Part shown: positions 8,377-17,559 of the stretch, piece by piece | Position numbering within the stretch: the first letter of the stretch is position 1 | How the letters are laid out: each line of letters opens with the position of its first letter | NCBI GenBank assembly: GCA_964562985.1 | Contig: CAZLWE010000003.1 | Span: forward strand, 41,374-105,373 | DNA from: SHLQ01 sp964562985 | GTDB lineage: Bacteria > Actinomycetota > Acidimicrobiia > Acidimicrobiales > SHLQ01 | DNA: 64,000 nucleotides | Reading direction: 5' to 3' | Position numbers and translations under genes: made by a program | Notes under the pieces: generated by a model | What the model saw: the letters and a program-made list of their open reading frames with translations, nothing else | Database searches by the model: none | What the model was told of the DNA's origin: nothing

Positions 8377-9246
8377 TCATTCGGCCATACGGGAGGCGAG
8401 GTCGACGAGTTGATCCACGAATGTGTCCGGTAGCTCATGGCCCAGGCCCTCGATCAGCGTCAGCGTCGAGTTTTCAATCAAGAGGTGCAGCGCTCGGCAG
8501 TGTTCGAGTGGCAACACCGGATCAGCGGTTCCGTGAATGATGGAGGTTGGCACCCGCAGTGTTCGAAGATCATCGACGATGTCATCTGCCTCCATCACCG
8601 CCGCACCGTGACCGTTCGGTCCCCGCCAACCTGCGCTGATCTCATCATGGGCACGAACGAGGGCCGCCTCACGATCGAAGGGAAATACTGGCCCACTAAA
8701 CCACTCCCATTGGTCGACCAGCCAACGCGCTCGATCCCCGACCTCGACGGGCGCTCCGCTGAGAAGTCGATTCGACATTTTCTCGATCAGCCATTCCGCG
8801 GGAAGTCCAAGTTCCTCTCGACGACCTGGCGTCGTGGAGAACAGAAGAAGGGATCGGACAGACTCTGGGTGCTCAAGAGCGAGGCGCATAGCGATCTCGC
8901 CGCCCATCGATCGCCCCAACACGTCAACCGTCCCGAGCGCGAGCGCATCGATCACCGCTCGGGCGTCTGCGACAAGATCGTTCAGCGAATACGGCTCTTC
9001 GGTCCACGTGCTGGCGCCAACATCGCGGGTATCGAACCAAATGCATCGTCCGACCCGTCGGGCGAGCCCGATCAACAACCCGCTCGGCCATCGCGAACTC
9101 GGCGCTTCGGCCTCGGACAACAACAAGATGCCACCCGCCGCTTCACCCCGACGTTGAAGCGACTGCACGTGGAGCGTCACCTCACCGGAGCGCACCTGGT
9201 GTGTGCGGTGAACAAGGTCGGTGGCACTTTCGAAAGCGGAAGCCAT
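8377..9246 (-). CDS. Alpha/beta-hydrolase fold enzyme
   Basis: About 289 residues. The nucleophile elbow is GRSMGG (G-x-S-x-G), the acid loop is HGTADPVLP, and the catalytic His lies in GLGHELP, so the triad is complete. The FDTRDVGAST segment after the second strand resembles the DxRxxGxS motif of the RdmC/aclacinomycin esterase-like branch, so it is probably a carboxyl-ester hydrolase; the substrate is unknown. ATG 9246 is preferred over the TTG at 9264. It is head-to-head with the DUF368 gene about 90 bp away. Confidence 0.82.
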   Translation of the reverse strand: MASAFESATDLVHRTHQVRSGEVTLHVQSLQRRGEAAGGILLLSEAEAPSSRWPSGLLIGLARRVGRCIWFDTRDVGASTWTEEPYSLNDLVADARAVIDALALGTVDVLGRSMGGEIAMRLALEHPESVRSLLLFSTTPGRREELGLPAEWLIEKMSNRLLSGAPVEVGDRARWLVDQWEWFSGPVFPFDREAALVRAHDEISAGWRGPNGHGAAVMEADDIVDDLRTLRVPTSIIHGTADPVLPLEHCRALHLLIENSTLTLIEGLGHELPDTFVDQLVDLASRMAE

Positions 9247-9334
9247 GGACAGCCATTTTGCCAAGGCTTGGCCAGCCTTGGGCGCAGTAGACCAAACCGA
9301 TCACATCGCCGAATTACGGACCGATAGATTGGTA

Positions 9335-10288
9335 ATGATGACTCGCATCTTTGCTCAGATTGCTCGCGGATTCGCCATGGGCGCTTCCGACGTTGTCCCC
9401 GGCGTTTCGGGGGGAACCGTCGCACTTGTGCTCGGTATCTACGAGGGACTGATCGGCAACATCAGCACGGGCTCGAAGGCCCTCGGGCGTTTGGTCAAGG
9501 GTGACATCAAGGGGTTCGTTGAAGGCCTGAAGGCCGTTGATTGGCTCTTCCTCATTCCGCTCGCCGCCGGACTCTTCGCCGCGATCATCGTGCTATCGGG
9601 AATCATCGAACAAGCACTTCACGATCACCCCGAGGCGATGGCCGGACTCTTCTTCGGGCTCGTCATCGGATCGATCGTGGTTGCCCGAGGCCTACTGAAA
9701 GCGCCGACGGCCGAACATGCACTCGTCGCTTTGGCGGTCGGCGCCGTGTTGTTCTTCATCCTTGGATTCCAATCAGGTCCGATCGCCGATCCCCCAGCAC
9801 TCGTTCTCATCGGCGCAGGTGCCCTGGCGAGTTGTGCGTTGATTCTGCCCGGCATCTCCGGGTCGTTCATTCTCTTGATGATTGGCATGTATACCGTCGT
9901 GCTCAATGCCGTCGACGAACGCATCATCAGCCAGATCGCCCTCGTCGGAATCGGTGCGATCATTGGCCTCGCGCTCTTCAGTAACTTCCTCACCTACCTC
10001 CTCGACAACTTCCACGACCGAGTCATGGCGGTACTTATCGGCTTAATGGTCGGGTCCCTGCGGGTGCTGTGGCCGTGGCCAAACGGCGTTGGCATCATCG
10101 AACCCGAAGAGGTCATCCCAGGGACCGGCTTGGAATTGCCCAATGGAGCGCCCACGCTCGTCCCGATTGTTCTTGCCGTGGTCTCGGCGATCGGCGTCGT
10201 ACTCATCAGCTCGTTCGCACCGTCGCACGGTGACGAGTCCTCAGCGGATGATTTCGAACCAACCGCCTCCGCGGTCATCGACGAGTAG
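9335..10288 (+). CDS. DUF368 polyprenyl-phosphate translocase (PopT family)
   Basis: About 317 residues and some eight membrane spans. The N-terminal block RGFAMGASDVVPGVSGGT is the DUF368 signature and the GALASCALILPGISGSF block is its internal pseudo-repeat. DUF368 proteins were identified in 2023 as undecaprenyl-phosphate translocases that return the lipid carrier to the cytoplasmic face for wall and glycan synthesis, which suits a genome rich in surface-glycan genes. A TAGATT hexamer at 9325-9330 lies 4 nt before ATG 9335 and 7 nt before ATG 9338, so 9338 is the likely leaderless start. The 3' end overlaps the convergent gene by 48 bp. Confidence 0.88.
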   Translation: MMTRIFAQIARGFAMGASDVVPGVSGGTVALVLGIYEGLIGNISTGSKALGRLVKGDIKGFVEGLKAVDWLFLIPLAAGLFAAIIVLSGIIEQALHDHPEAMAGLFFGLVIGSIVVARGLLKAPTAEHALVALAVGAVLFFILGFQSGPIADPPALVLIGAGALASCALILPGISGSFILLMIGMYTVVLNAVDERIISQIALVGIGAIIGLALFSNFLTYLLDNFHDRVMAVLIGLMVGSLRVLWPWPNGVGIIEPEEVIPGTGLELPNGAPTLVPIVLAVVSAIGVVLISSFAPSHGDESSADDFEPTASAVIDE

Positions 10289-11038
10289 GGCCCGGGCATG
10301 CCGGCGCCCGGCACCACCAGCGGGCGCCCATCCAGCGACTCGTAGCCCTGGGTAGATATCACCCTCGGGGAGCGCCTCCACGATCCCGTTGATATCGATG
10401 CCCTCACTCGTATCCAAGCGACCACCATCACTGTGAATGAACTCGCCGTCGCGACTCGCCCAGGCGCGCCACGACGAGACCTGGTCAGGCACTCCCCACC
10501 AATGATCGCGAACCCCTACGCCTGACAGCTCCCATTTTCCTCCGCCGAGGAGGACCTCACCGTGAAATCCGCCGACGAGACGATACCCCGTCGTCCCCTG
10601 TACCGGAGACGGTCCTGGTTCTCCCTCGGTATCCCAGTCGAGTTCGAGGCCAACAGCAATACGGTCACCAAATGCCCCGTCCCACACCGCGGTCGGATCC
10701 GTGATGGCAACGCCGAACGCTTCAAGGTCACTCGTGAGGTGCTCAAAGGGCCGCAGGACGGTGGTTTCCGTCCAGATCCCCGGCGCACGCAACTCCATCG
10801 AGTTCCCCATTGGCATTGGCAGATCGTCGACGAGAACGGTGACCAATGGATGCTCGCCCACACCGATCAACGACGCCCAGTACCACGCGACCGAATCAAA
10901 GGGCCGGACAGTAAGCCGGACGTATCCCCCGGTTGCCGAGCCAGGGACCACGAACCAGTTGTCGAAGACTTCAACCCATTCCGGGTGGCCATTCCATTCG
11001 TGTAGCTGTTCCGAACCAATCGGGTGTGCACTCGTCAC
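10241..11038 (-). CDS. Conserved hypothetical, possible AttH/CrtC-like lipocalin fold
   Basis: About 265 residues from the GTG at 11038; the upstream open frame to 11245 is Arg-rich and probably not translated. The chain is beta-rich and acidic, with many Trp and Gly residues and a GVRDHWWGVPDQVSSWRAW segment recalling the G-x-x-D-x-x-W-G turn of AttH/CrtC-type hydratase-like lipocalins. That assignment is a guess from pattern only. No signal peptide or membrane span. It overlaps the DUF368 gene tail to tail and is divergent from the SCP2 gene. Confidence 0.5.
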   Translation of the reverse strand: MTSAHPIGSEQLHEWNGHPEWVEVFDNWFVVPGSATGGYVRLTVRPFDSVAWYWASLIGVGEHPLVTVLVDDLPMPMGNSMELRAPGIWTETTVLRPFEHLTSDLEAFGVAITDPTAVWDGAFGDRIAVGLELDWDTEGEPGPSPVQGTTGYRLVGGFHGEVLLGGGKWELSGVGVRDHWWGVPDQVSSWRAWASRDGEFIHSDGGRLDTSEGIDINGIVEALPEGDIYPGLRVAGWAPAGGAGRRHARALLVDDRGGGWFEIIR

Positions 11039-11076
11039 GACATGCAGTGTCGCAGCGATCAAGGCAAACTGTGAAC

Positions 11077-11433
11077 ATGTCCGACCAATTCGCTGACCAC
11101 GCAACCGACGCACTTCGTGAGGTCGACGCCAACGCGATCCCCGACGAACTCGATCTGACGATTGAGCAGCGAATTCTCGACGGTGACGACGTGGCCGATC
11201 GCTACGTAGTGATCTTCTCGGGCGGGACTGTGCGTGTCGGCCCAACCGAAGACACCACAGCGGACATTGTGATTAGCCAGGATGTGGAAACCGCCAGAGC
11301 GATCCAATCCGGCACGACGAACGCGCAAAGCGCCTACCTCACCGGACGACTGACCATCGACGGCGACGTAGATAAGTTGCTGTCCTGTGGGGCATCGCTG
11401 CAGACCATCGTCGCGGCGATGGAACCTCGATAG
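11077..11433 (+). CDS. SCP2 sterol/lipid-carrier domain protein
   Basis: 118 residues, essentially one SCP2 domain. After an N-terminal helix the core reads RYVVIFSGGTVRVGP, then TADIVISQDVETARAI, then AYLTGRLTIDGDVDKLL, the family's order of strands and the final helix that caps a hydrophobic tunnel. It would bind a lipid or acyl-CoA. It sits 3 bp before the Fpg/Nei gene and is probably cotranscribed with it. Confidence 0.82.
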   Translation: MSDQFADHATDALREVDANAIPDELDLTIEQRILDGDDVADRYVVIFSGGTVRVGPTEDTTADIVISQDVETARAIQSGTTNAQSAYLTGRLTIDGDVDKLLSCGASLQTIVAAMEPR

Positions 11434-11436
11434 GCC

Positions 11437-12279
11437 ATGCCGGAAATCGGCGAAATACAGGCGCACGCTGAACGCCTCGAAGCCGATTTTGTTGGGCGCA
11501 GGCTCTCCAACTTCCGTCCGATCACCTTCTACGTACTTAAGACTTTCGCACCAGACCCCGCGTCAGCCCATGGAAAGGCATTGGACGCGGTCACTACCCG
11601 CGGCAAGTACTTACGAATGCACTTTGGCGACGTCACATTCACCGTGCATCTCATGCAGGGAGGTCGGCTCAAGCCCGATGAAAAGCAATCCGCGAAGCCA
11701 CGCGGAGGTCAAGCAAGGTGGACCTTCGACGATGGATCGGCTCTGCTGCTTACCGAAGCCGGCTCCGACAAGCGTGCGGGCATTTGGCTGACGGACGCCG
11801 AAGCCGACCCAGACAAGATCGAACCACTCCTCGGACTGGGGCCCGACGCGGACACGGTCTCGGTGGAAGACCTACAGACGCTCCTCGACGAACACACCAT
11901 GCGCATCCATGGTCTGTTGCGCCGTCAGCGCATCATCGCGGGCATCGGGCGCCGCCTCGCCAACGACATTTGCCATCGCGCCCAAATATCGCCTTTCGCG
12001 ATGTCGGGAAAGCTCGACGATGGCCAGGTAGCCGCTCTCCACGACGCCGTCGGCTCGTGCATCGCTGACTCACTAACGTTCGAGCGCGCCCAAGTGGAGA
12101 TCGTCGCATCGGCAAAGCGCCCGTCGGCGGTGCACAACAAGACCGGTGAGCCTTGCCCCAGTTGCACAGACGCCATTCGTGAGGTCGCCTACACGAGATA
12201 CACGGTGAACTACTGCGCGCGATGCCAAACCAACGGCAAGGTCCTCGCGGACAACACCACCTCAAAGTTCTTAAAGTAG
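11437..12279 (+). CDS. Fpg/Nei-family DNA glycosylase (AP lyase)
   Basis: 280 residues. Removes oxidised bases and cleaves the abasic site by beta-elimination. The catalytic Pro-Glu start is kept (MPEIGEIQ; after Met removal P1 is the nucleophile), although the usual PELPE becomes PEIGE. TRGKYLRMHF holds the conserved lysine, IAGIGRRLANDICHRAQISPF is the helix-two-turn-helix, and CPSC...CARC is the C-terminal zinc finger. Which lesions it prefers (8-oxoG or oxidised pyrimidines) cannot be read directly. ATG lies 3 bp after the SCP2 stop. Confidence 0.9.
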   Translation: MPEIGEIQAHAERLEADFVGRRLSNFRPITFYVLKTFAPDPASAHGKALDAVTTRGKYLRMHFGDVTFTVHLMQGGRLKPDEKQSAKPRGGQARWTFDDGSALLLTEAGSDKRAGIWLTDAEADPDKIEPLLGLGPDADTVSVEDLQTLLDEHTMRIHGLLRRQRIIAGIGRRLANDICHRAQISPFAMSGKLDDGQVAALHDAVGSCIADSLTFERAQVEIVASAKRPSAVHNKTGEPCPSCTDAIREVAYTRYTVNYCARCQTNGKVLADNTTSKFLK

Positions 12280-12333
12280 TGGCCCTCTACGGTGCACAGA
12301 CAAACAGCCGGATCCTCAGATCAGGCCCACGCG

Positions 12334-13323
12334 CTAGGAGATCAAGCCCAATCCTGCGACGGTGTCGCGCTCACTCACTAATTCGGCATTCGAGGCGTCG
12401 ATCTTGCCTCGGGAGAAGCCGTCGATCTCCAGGCCTTGCACGATGGAGTAGTCACCATCTGCACAGGTGCACGGGAATGACGTGATGATCCCCTCTGGAG
12501 CGCCGTAGCTTCCGTCTGAGGGCACAGACATCGACACCCAGTCGCCCTCTGGCGTGCCCAGGGCCCAGTCGTGCATATGGTCGATAGCTGCATTCGCCGC
12601 CGATGCTGCCGACGATAGGCCACGCGCTTTGATGATCGCAGCGCCGCGCTTTTGCACGGTTGGGATGAAGTCGTTCTCCAACCATTCCTGGTCGTCGATC
12701 ATCTCGGCGGCGTTCTGTCCCTTGACCTTGGTGTGGAACAGGTCGGGGTACTGCGTTGCCGAGTGGTTTCCCCAAATGGTCATGTTGGTGATGTCGTTGA
12801 TCGAGGTGCCCGTCTTTTGAGCCACCTGCGTCATAGCTCGGTTGTGATCGAGGCGGGTCATCGCATGGAACTGGCGGGGGTCAAGATCTGGCGCCGCCGA
12901 CTGGGCGATCAAGGCGTTGGTGTTTGCCGGGTTGCCGACGACGAGCACCTTGACATCTTTGCTGGCGCTGCCGTTGATGGCTTTGCCTTGGGGGCCAAAG
13001 ATGCCGCCGTTGGCTTCGAGAAGGTCGGCACGCTCCATGCCGTCGCGGCGAGGCATAGCGCCGACGAGCAATCCGTAATCTGCATCACCGAACGCGACGT
13101 TGGCGTCGTCGGTCTTGACCATCCCAGCGAGCAGCGGGAAGGCACAGTCGTCGAGCTCCATCGCGACACCATCGAGCGCTCCAAGGGCAGGAGTGATCTC
13201 CAGCATCTGCAAGATGACCGGTTGATCCGGCCCGAGCATGCCGCCACTCGCGATTCGGAAGAGCAAGCTGTAGCCGATTTGGCCAGCGGCTCCGGTTACA
13301 GCGACGCGTACAGGACTCTTCAC
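12334..13323 (-). CDS. mdh: Malate dehydrogenase (NAD)
   Basis: 329 residues. Oxidises malate to oxaloacetate in the TCA cycle. TGAAGQIGY is the dinucleotide-binding loop, GAMPRRDGMERADLL the mobile active-site loop with the substrate-binding arginines, VGNPANTNA the conserved NPxNT motif, and the catalytic pair is the Asp of TRLDHNRA and the His of WGNHSATQYPD. Length and motifs match the cytosolic-type MDH group common in actinobacteria. It starts at GTG 13323 with a GAGGAG site 6 nt upstream. Confidence 0.97.
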   Translation of the reverse strand: MKSPVRVAVTGAAGQIGYSLLFRIASGGMLGPDQPVILQMLEITPALGALDGVAMELDDCAFPLLAGMVKTDDANVAFGDADYGLLVGAMPRRDGMERADLLEANGGIFGPQGKAINGSASKDVKVLVVGNPANTNALIAQSAAPDLDPRQFHAMTRLDHNRAMTQVAQKTGTSINDITNMTIWGNHSATQYPDLFHTKVKGQNAAEMIDDQEWLENDFIPTVQKRGAAIIKARGLSSAASAANAAIDHMHDWALGTPEGDWVSMSVPSDGSYGAPEGIITSFPCTCADGDYSIVQGLEIDGFSRGKIDASNAELVSERDTVAGLGLIS

Positions 13324-13460
13324 AATTGCTCCTCAAATATTTCGGGTGACCCTGAGCGAACCCAGCAGGTTCCGTGCTCATTCCCCGAACGAAAGTTTGG
13401 ACTCCTCTTGTCCAACGAGCAGGCTACCCGCCCAACCTGCGAGCAACGCCAACGCGTGAA

Positions 13461-13724
13461 CTACCGCGCGATTTTGTTGAGGTAGCCAGTCTTGATCAAG
13501 GCGAACAGCAGACCGACCGCACCGACGGTGCCTGCGATCCATGGAACGCCTTGGTTATCGAACGGCAGGATGTTTCCGATGATGCCGCCGACGAACATCC
13601 CGGCCATACCGAGACCGATAGTCCAAGGAATCGAGATGTTCTGCTCGCCTGGAATGATCGCTCGCGCCACGGCTCCGATAATGCCACCGGCAATAAGCAG
13701 ACCGATGAAACCAAAAATACCCAT
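13461..13724 (-). CDS. GlsB/YeaQ/YmgE-type small membrane protein
   Basis: 87 residues with three hydrophobic helices rich in glycine (FIGLLIAGGIIGAVARAIIP, then GLGMAGMFVGGIIG, then GTVGAVGLLFALI). This is the transglycosylase-associated / GlsB family of stress-inducible inner-membrane proteins. The AAGGAGG site precedes the ATG at good distance. Confidence 0.88.
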   Translation of the reverse strand: MGIFGFIGLLIAGGIIGAVARAIIPGEQNISIPWTIGLGMAGMFVGGIIGNILPFDNQGVPWIAGTVGAVGLLFALIKTGYLNKIAR

Positions 13725-13815
13725 GAGGGCCTCCTTCTATGTCAACACGACCTTGCCGCCAGTAGAACGTGTCTCGACATCAGCATATTCCGAAAGCCAT
13801 GACGAATGTGGTGGA

Positions 13816-15594
13816 TCACACAGATTGCGTATTTCCGACCCAGTCGGCGTGCAGCGATGCGTACACGCCGCCCAATGCGAGTAGCTCTCCATGAGACCCG
13901 CGCTCCACAATCTTCCCCTTGTCCATGACCACGATCAGGTCGGACCGTTCGGCCGTCGACAAGCGATGCGCGATAGAGATTGTCGTCCGGCCCTCACTTA
14001 GCCGCTCTAGAGCCTCGGCCATTCGCACCTCGGTCTCGGGGTCGACCGCACTCGTCGCCTCATCGAGGATGAGCAAACCTGCGTCGGCCAACTGGGCCCG
14101 AACGAGTGCGACGAGTTGCCGCTCGCCGACCGAGATCCCTTCGCCTCGTTCACCCGCCTGAGTATCGAGACCGTCGGGCAGCGTCGCTATCCATTCGGCG
14201 AGGCCGAGGGTTTGCACGGCTTCGCCGATCTCCAGATCGGTCGCCCCGGGACGACCGAAGCGAATGTTCTCTCGCAGGGACTCGTCAAAGAGAAAGCCAT
14301 CTTGGGGGACCATGCGCACCGCTTGGTTCCGACTTCGCTGATCGATCGTCGACAGATCGAGACCACCGATGCGAACGACGCCCTTGGTCGGGTCATACAG
14401 TCTCGCGAGCAACAGCGCCATCGTCGACTTACCACTGCCGGTCTCGCCCACGACCGCTACGGATTGACCCGATGCGATCTCCAAAGAGATGTCGTCCAGG
14501 ACAACGCCACCCGTCCGATACGAGAACTCAACATTCTCCAACGCCACATCGGGAGCTCCGATCGGCAGGTCCTGACCTGGGTCTGCTTCGACAACATCGA
14601 TGTCGATATCGAGCATCTGCATGATCTTCCACCAACCGGCAAGGGCGGTCTGTGTTTGATCGAGCACCTCAGCGAGTTGGGTGATCGGTTGGGTGAGCAA
14701 GGTAGCGAGGAAGATGAAACCGGTCGCTTCACCAACCGTCAGTGTGTCTGCTCCCAGCCAGATGCTCACCAAGACGACGGCACCCGTCGTGAGGCCACCG
14801 AAAAAGTCCATCGTCGGCCCGAGCAACGAGAAGAACTTGTGGGCGTCGACTTCGGAGGCGACCAGGTTCCGGTTGCCCTCCTCGAGACGATCGCCGACTC
14901 GGTGCTCGTAGCCGTAGGCGCGAATCGTCGAAGCTCCAGAGATGGCCTCGGAGGTACGACCGATCATTTCGCCGGTGGCGCTTCGAACGATGTTGTAGGC
15001 GCGAAGTTGGCGTCGTTGAATGTTTCGCAGAATAGGAAGCAGCGGAAGATAGATCGCCAGCGTCACCAGCGTTAGCTGCCAGCTGTAGACCGCCATAACC
15101 ACAACCGTGCCGATGATTAGCGCGACGCTCACGATCCAATTCAGCGCCCCCCACTGCGAGAACTGCGCCAACGTCTCGACATCACTGGTCACCCGAGCCG
15201 TCAGGACTCCCTTACGTTGCGAGGTGTGCTCGGCGATGCTCAGGCGTTGAATGTGCTGGAACGTCCTCACCCGTAGGCCGAGCAAGGTGTTCTCCGCCGT
15301 CACGATGACACGGCGGAAGGTGACCACACCCAACACGTAGATCACCAAGACGAGGATGATCGCAGCGATGGCTGCGCTCGTCACGAACCCAATGTCGACC
15401 TGATCTTCGACAAACCCGCCATCGATGGCTTGTTGCACCAACACCGGCAGGACCAGCCGAGCCAGTGCACTGACGAGCGCGAAGAACGCCGTGACCCCGA
15501 TGCCCTTTCTGAGCTCTGGGCTTTCGCGAATCCCGCGCCGCAATATCTTGAGCGCCGGAGGTTGTTCCTCAGCGAGAAGTTCCGGAGCGGTCAC
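13816..15594 (-). CDS. ABC exporter half, subunit with consensus Walker B and degenerate signature
   Basis: 592 residues: a six-span type-I exporter membrane domain (about 25-320) followed by an ATPase domain. Walker A is GETGSGKST, Walker B LLILDEATSAVD with the catalytic glutamate, but the signature motif is ISVGERQ rather than LSGGQ. Its ATG overlaps the stop of the upstream exporter gene (ATGA at 15591-15594), so the two form a heterodimer. Such pairs export drugs, lipids or peptides; the cargo cannot be told here. Confidence 0.92.
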   Translation of the reverse strand: MTAPELLAEEQPPALKILRRGIRESPELRKGIGVTAFFALVSALARLVLPVLVQQAIDGGFVEDQVDIGFVTSAAIAAIILVLVIYVLGVVTFRRVIVTAENTLLGLRVRTFQHIQRLSIAEHTSQRKGVLTARVTSDVETLAQFSQWGALNWIVSVALIIGTVVVMAVYSWQLTLVTLAIYLPLLPILRNIQRRQLRAYNIVRSATGEMIGRTSEAISGASTIRAYGYEHRVGDRLEEGNRNLVASEVDAHKFFSLLGPTMDFFGGLTTGAVVLVSIWLGADTLTVGEATGFIFLATLLTQPITQLAEVLDQTQTALAGWWKIMQMLDIDIDVVEADPGQDLPIGAPDVALENVEFSYRTGGVVLDDISLEIASGQSVAVVGETGSGKSTMALLLARLYDPTKGVVRIGGLDLSTIDQRSRNQAVRMVPQDGFLFDESLRENIRFGRPGATDLEIGEAVQTLGLAEWIATLPDGLDTQAGERGEGISVGERQLVALVRAQLADAGLLILDEATSAVDPETEVRMAEALERLSEGRTTISIAHRLSTAERSDLIVVMDKGKIVERGSHGELLALGGVYASLHADWVGNTQSV

Positions 15595-17462
15595 CGCGCC
15601 TCCCGATCTGCCTCATAGGCCTCAGCGAGTGCGCGATACCCCTCGTTGGTGAGCAATTCTTCATGCGATCCTGCTGCCACAATCTTGCCGCCCTCCAGAT
15701 AGACGACTCGGTCGGCGAGCAGGATCGTCGACAACCGATGCGCGACCATGACCACCGTCATCGGGTGGGTATCGAGGCCGCGGAGAATCTCCGCTTCAAT
15801 CGTCGGGTCGACCGCACTGGTCGCGTCATCGAGGAGCAGAAGCGATGGTGTACGAAACAGTGCGCGAGCGAGCGCGACCCGCTGACGCTGACCACCCGAC
15901 AGCGTTACGCCCCGCTCACCGACGATGGTGTCGTAGCCCTGCGGAGTTTCTTCGATGAAACCATCCGCTCGACTGAGTTCAGCTGAAACCTCCGGTTTCC
16001 CAGCTTCGCCCATCGTGATGTTCTCAGCGATCGACTGCGCGAAAAGGAAGCTCTCCTGGAACACCATTCCCAGCCGCGTCGACAACGTCCCTGGAGCTAG
16101 ATCAGCGGTGGGCACTCCGGCGACCGAAATGGAGCCACTATCTGGCGGTACGAGCCCCGCTGCGATTTCGAGCAAGGTGGTCTTGCCCGAACCGGTCGCA
16201 CCAACGAGCGCAACCGTCTCACCGGCGCTGACCTCCAGATCCAATTCGTCGAGGACTTGGAGTTCTCCATGGGCGAAGGAAACGTCGGCCATCGTCAAGG
16301 TCATTGGCCCCTCCGGAAGGGCGTCGACCGATCCGGCGCGTCGAGATGGGGGTTCGATGTCGAGCACTCGGTCAACTCGGTCCAACGCCACCACGGACGC
16401 TGGCATCGACTGCAAGAAGAAGCCGATGATCCGAATGGGCAGGCCAAGAACGGTGAACAACGACATCGCGCCGATCACGTCACCAACACTCACGTCACCA
16501 GATTCCACTAGGCGGGCGCCGATGATCAGTAGGGCGATCACACCCAGATTCGGTAAAACGGAGAGCAATGGTTCGAAGATCGCGCGTAGGTTGCCCACCT
16601 CGAGTCGCTTTGCTTTGAGCTGTGATGCCCGTGCCTCGAATCGTGCGATCTCGTCGTCGGTCCGACCGAGTGTCTTGACGACCATTACTCCCTCGAAGCT
16701 CTCGTGTGCCACGCCCGTTACTTCGGCTACCGCTTGTTGCACTTCGGCGGCCGGGCGCGCGACGCGACGTGAATAGAAGTTGTTGATGACAAAGAGCGCC
16801 GGCAACACAACCAACGCCACCAGACCAAAGGTCCAATGGACCAACAACAGATTGATGACCGCGAGCACCGCCAGAAGCACCACAGCGACTGCGAACGCGA
16901 GGGGGCGAAGCATGATGCCCGCGACGACGAGATCGTTGTCCGCGTGGGAGATCAACGATCCGGTAGGAGTCGACCGGTGAAACGACAAGGGCAGGTCGAG
17001 GTACTGGCGATAGATCTGCGACCGCCACGTCCCCTTGGTACGCGATTCGGCCATCGAGAGGAAGTACCGGCGCGTCACCGCACCGATCCCTTGGACGACC
17101 GCGATGATCATGATGACAGCGAACCCCGCCCACAACCGTCCGCTGGTCACCCCGTCGCCTTCGAGGCCGGGGGTGATGATGTTGTCGGTGATCCAGCCGA
17201 TAGCGCGGCTTAAGGCGATGGCGGTTATTGCGAACAGCGAAGCGCCGACGAGCGCGATCGCGTGAGGCACCGGGTGTGCCCGAAGACTGCGGACGATGAG
17301 CCGCAGCCCGCGTCGGAAGATCGACGCCTCAACAGTCGGAGATGGGTTCAAGACCCGAGACTCTTGTTCATTGCACGAGACCGTATCGCTCGATTCGCAA
17401 TCGCGATTCCCGCGACGGACTATTCCTCGCTTGTTCGCGATGAAATTCACAGGTCCGTCCAA
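15591..17462 (-). CDS. ABC exporter half, subunit with consensus signature and Walker B Asp
   Basis: Up to 623 residues: exporter membrane domain then ATPase. Walker A is GATGSGKTT, the signature LSGGQRQRVALARAL is canonical, but Walker B is LLLLDDATSAVD with Asp where the catalytic Glu should be. This is the mirror image of its partner, as expected of an asymmetric heterodimer. The first about 37 codons (from TTG 17462) look unlike an exporter N-terminus. A TTG at 17351 is an attractive alternative start because its first two bases close a 7-codon mini-ORF (ATG 17371) in TTGA overlap. Confidence 0.9.
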   Translation of the reverse strand: MDGPVNFIANKRGIVRRGNRDCESSDTVSCNEQESRVLNPSPTVEASIFRRGLRLIVRSLRAHPVPHAIALVGASLFAITAIALSRAIGWITDNIITPGLEGDGVTSGRLWAGFAVIMIIAVVQGIGAVTRRYFLSMAESRTKGTWRSQIYRQYLDLPLSFHRSTPTGSLISHADNDLVVAGIMLRPLAFAVAVVLLAVLAVINLLLVHWTFGLVALVVLPALFVINNFYSRRVARPAAEVQQAVAEVTGVAHESFEGVMVVKTLGRTDDEIARFEARASQLKAKRLEVGNLRAIFEPLLSVLPNLGVIALLIIGARLVESGDVSVGDVIGAMSLFTVLGLPIRIIGFFLQSMPASVVALDRVDRVLDIEPPSRRAGSVDALPEGPMTLTMADVSFAHGELQVLDELDLEVSAGETVALVGATGSGKTTLLEIAAGLVPPDSGSISVAGVPTADLAPGTLSTRLGMVFQESFLFAQSIAENITMGEAGKPEVSAELSRADGFIEETPQGYDTIVGERGVTLSGGQRQRVALARALFRTPSLLLLDDATSAVDPTIEAEILRGLDTHPMTVVMVAHRLSTILLADRVVYLEGGKIVAAGSHEELLTNEGYRALAEAYEADREAR

Positions 17463-17509
17463 CTCTAAAGAGGCTCAGAGCGACAAATTCCCTTGCTGAA
17501 AACTAACCC

Positions 17510-17559
17510 TTGATATACAGGTAGGAATCTGTATATTTATACAGCATGAAACCTGTACA
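17510..17559 (+). promoter_or_regulatory. Strong sigma-70-like promoter with embedded operator-like palindrome
   Basis: TTGATA (17510-17515), 16-nt spacer, TATATT (17532-17537); transcription would begin at or 1-2 nt before the ATG at 17546, i.e. a leaderless mRNA, and there is no Shine-Dalgarno. The perfect inverted repeat ATATACAG (17513-17520) / CTGTATAT (17529-17536) overlaps both promoter elements. Related half-sites follow at TATACAG (17538-17544) and CTGTACA (17553-17559). A repressor bound here would block the polymerase. The promoter hexamers are seen; control is inference. Confidence 0.65.

Noticed and set aside
10933..11076. Upstream extension of the SCP2 protein
   Set aside because: The added residues are Arg/Ser-rich and overlap the divergent gene; the SCP2 domain begins just after ATG 11077.
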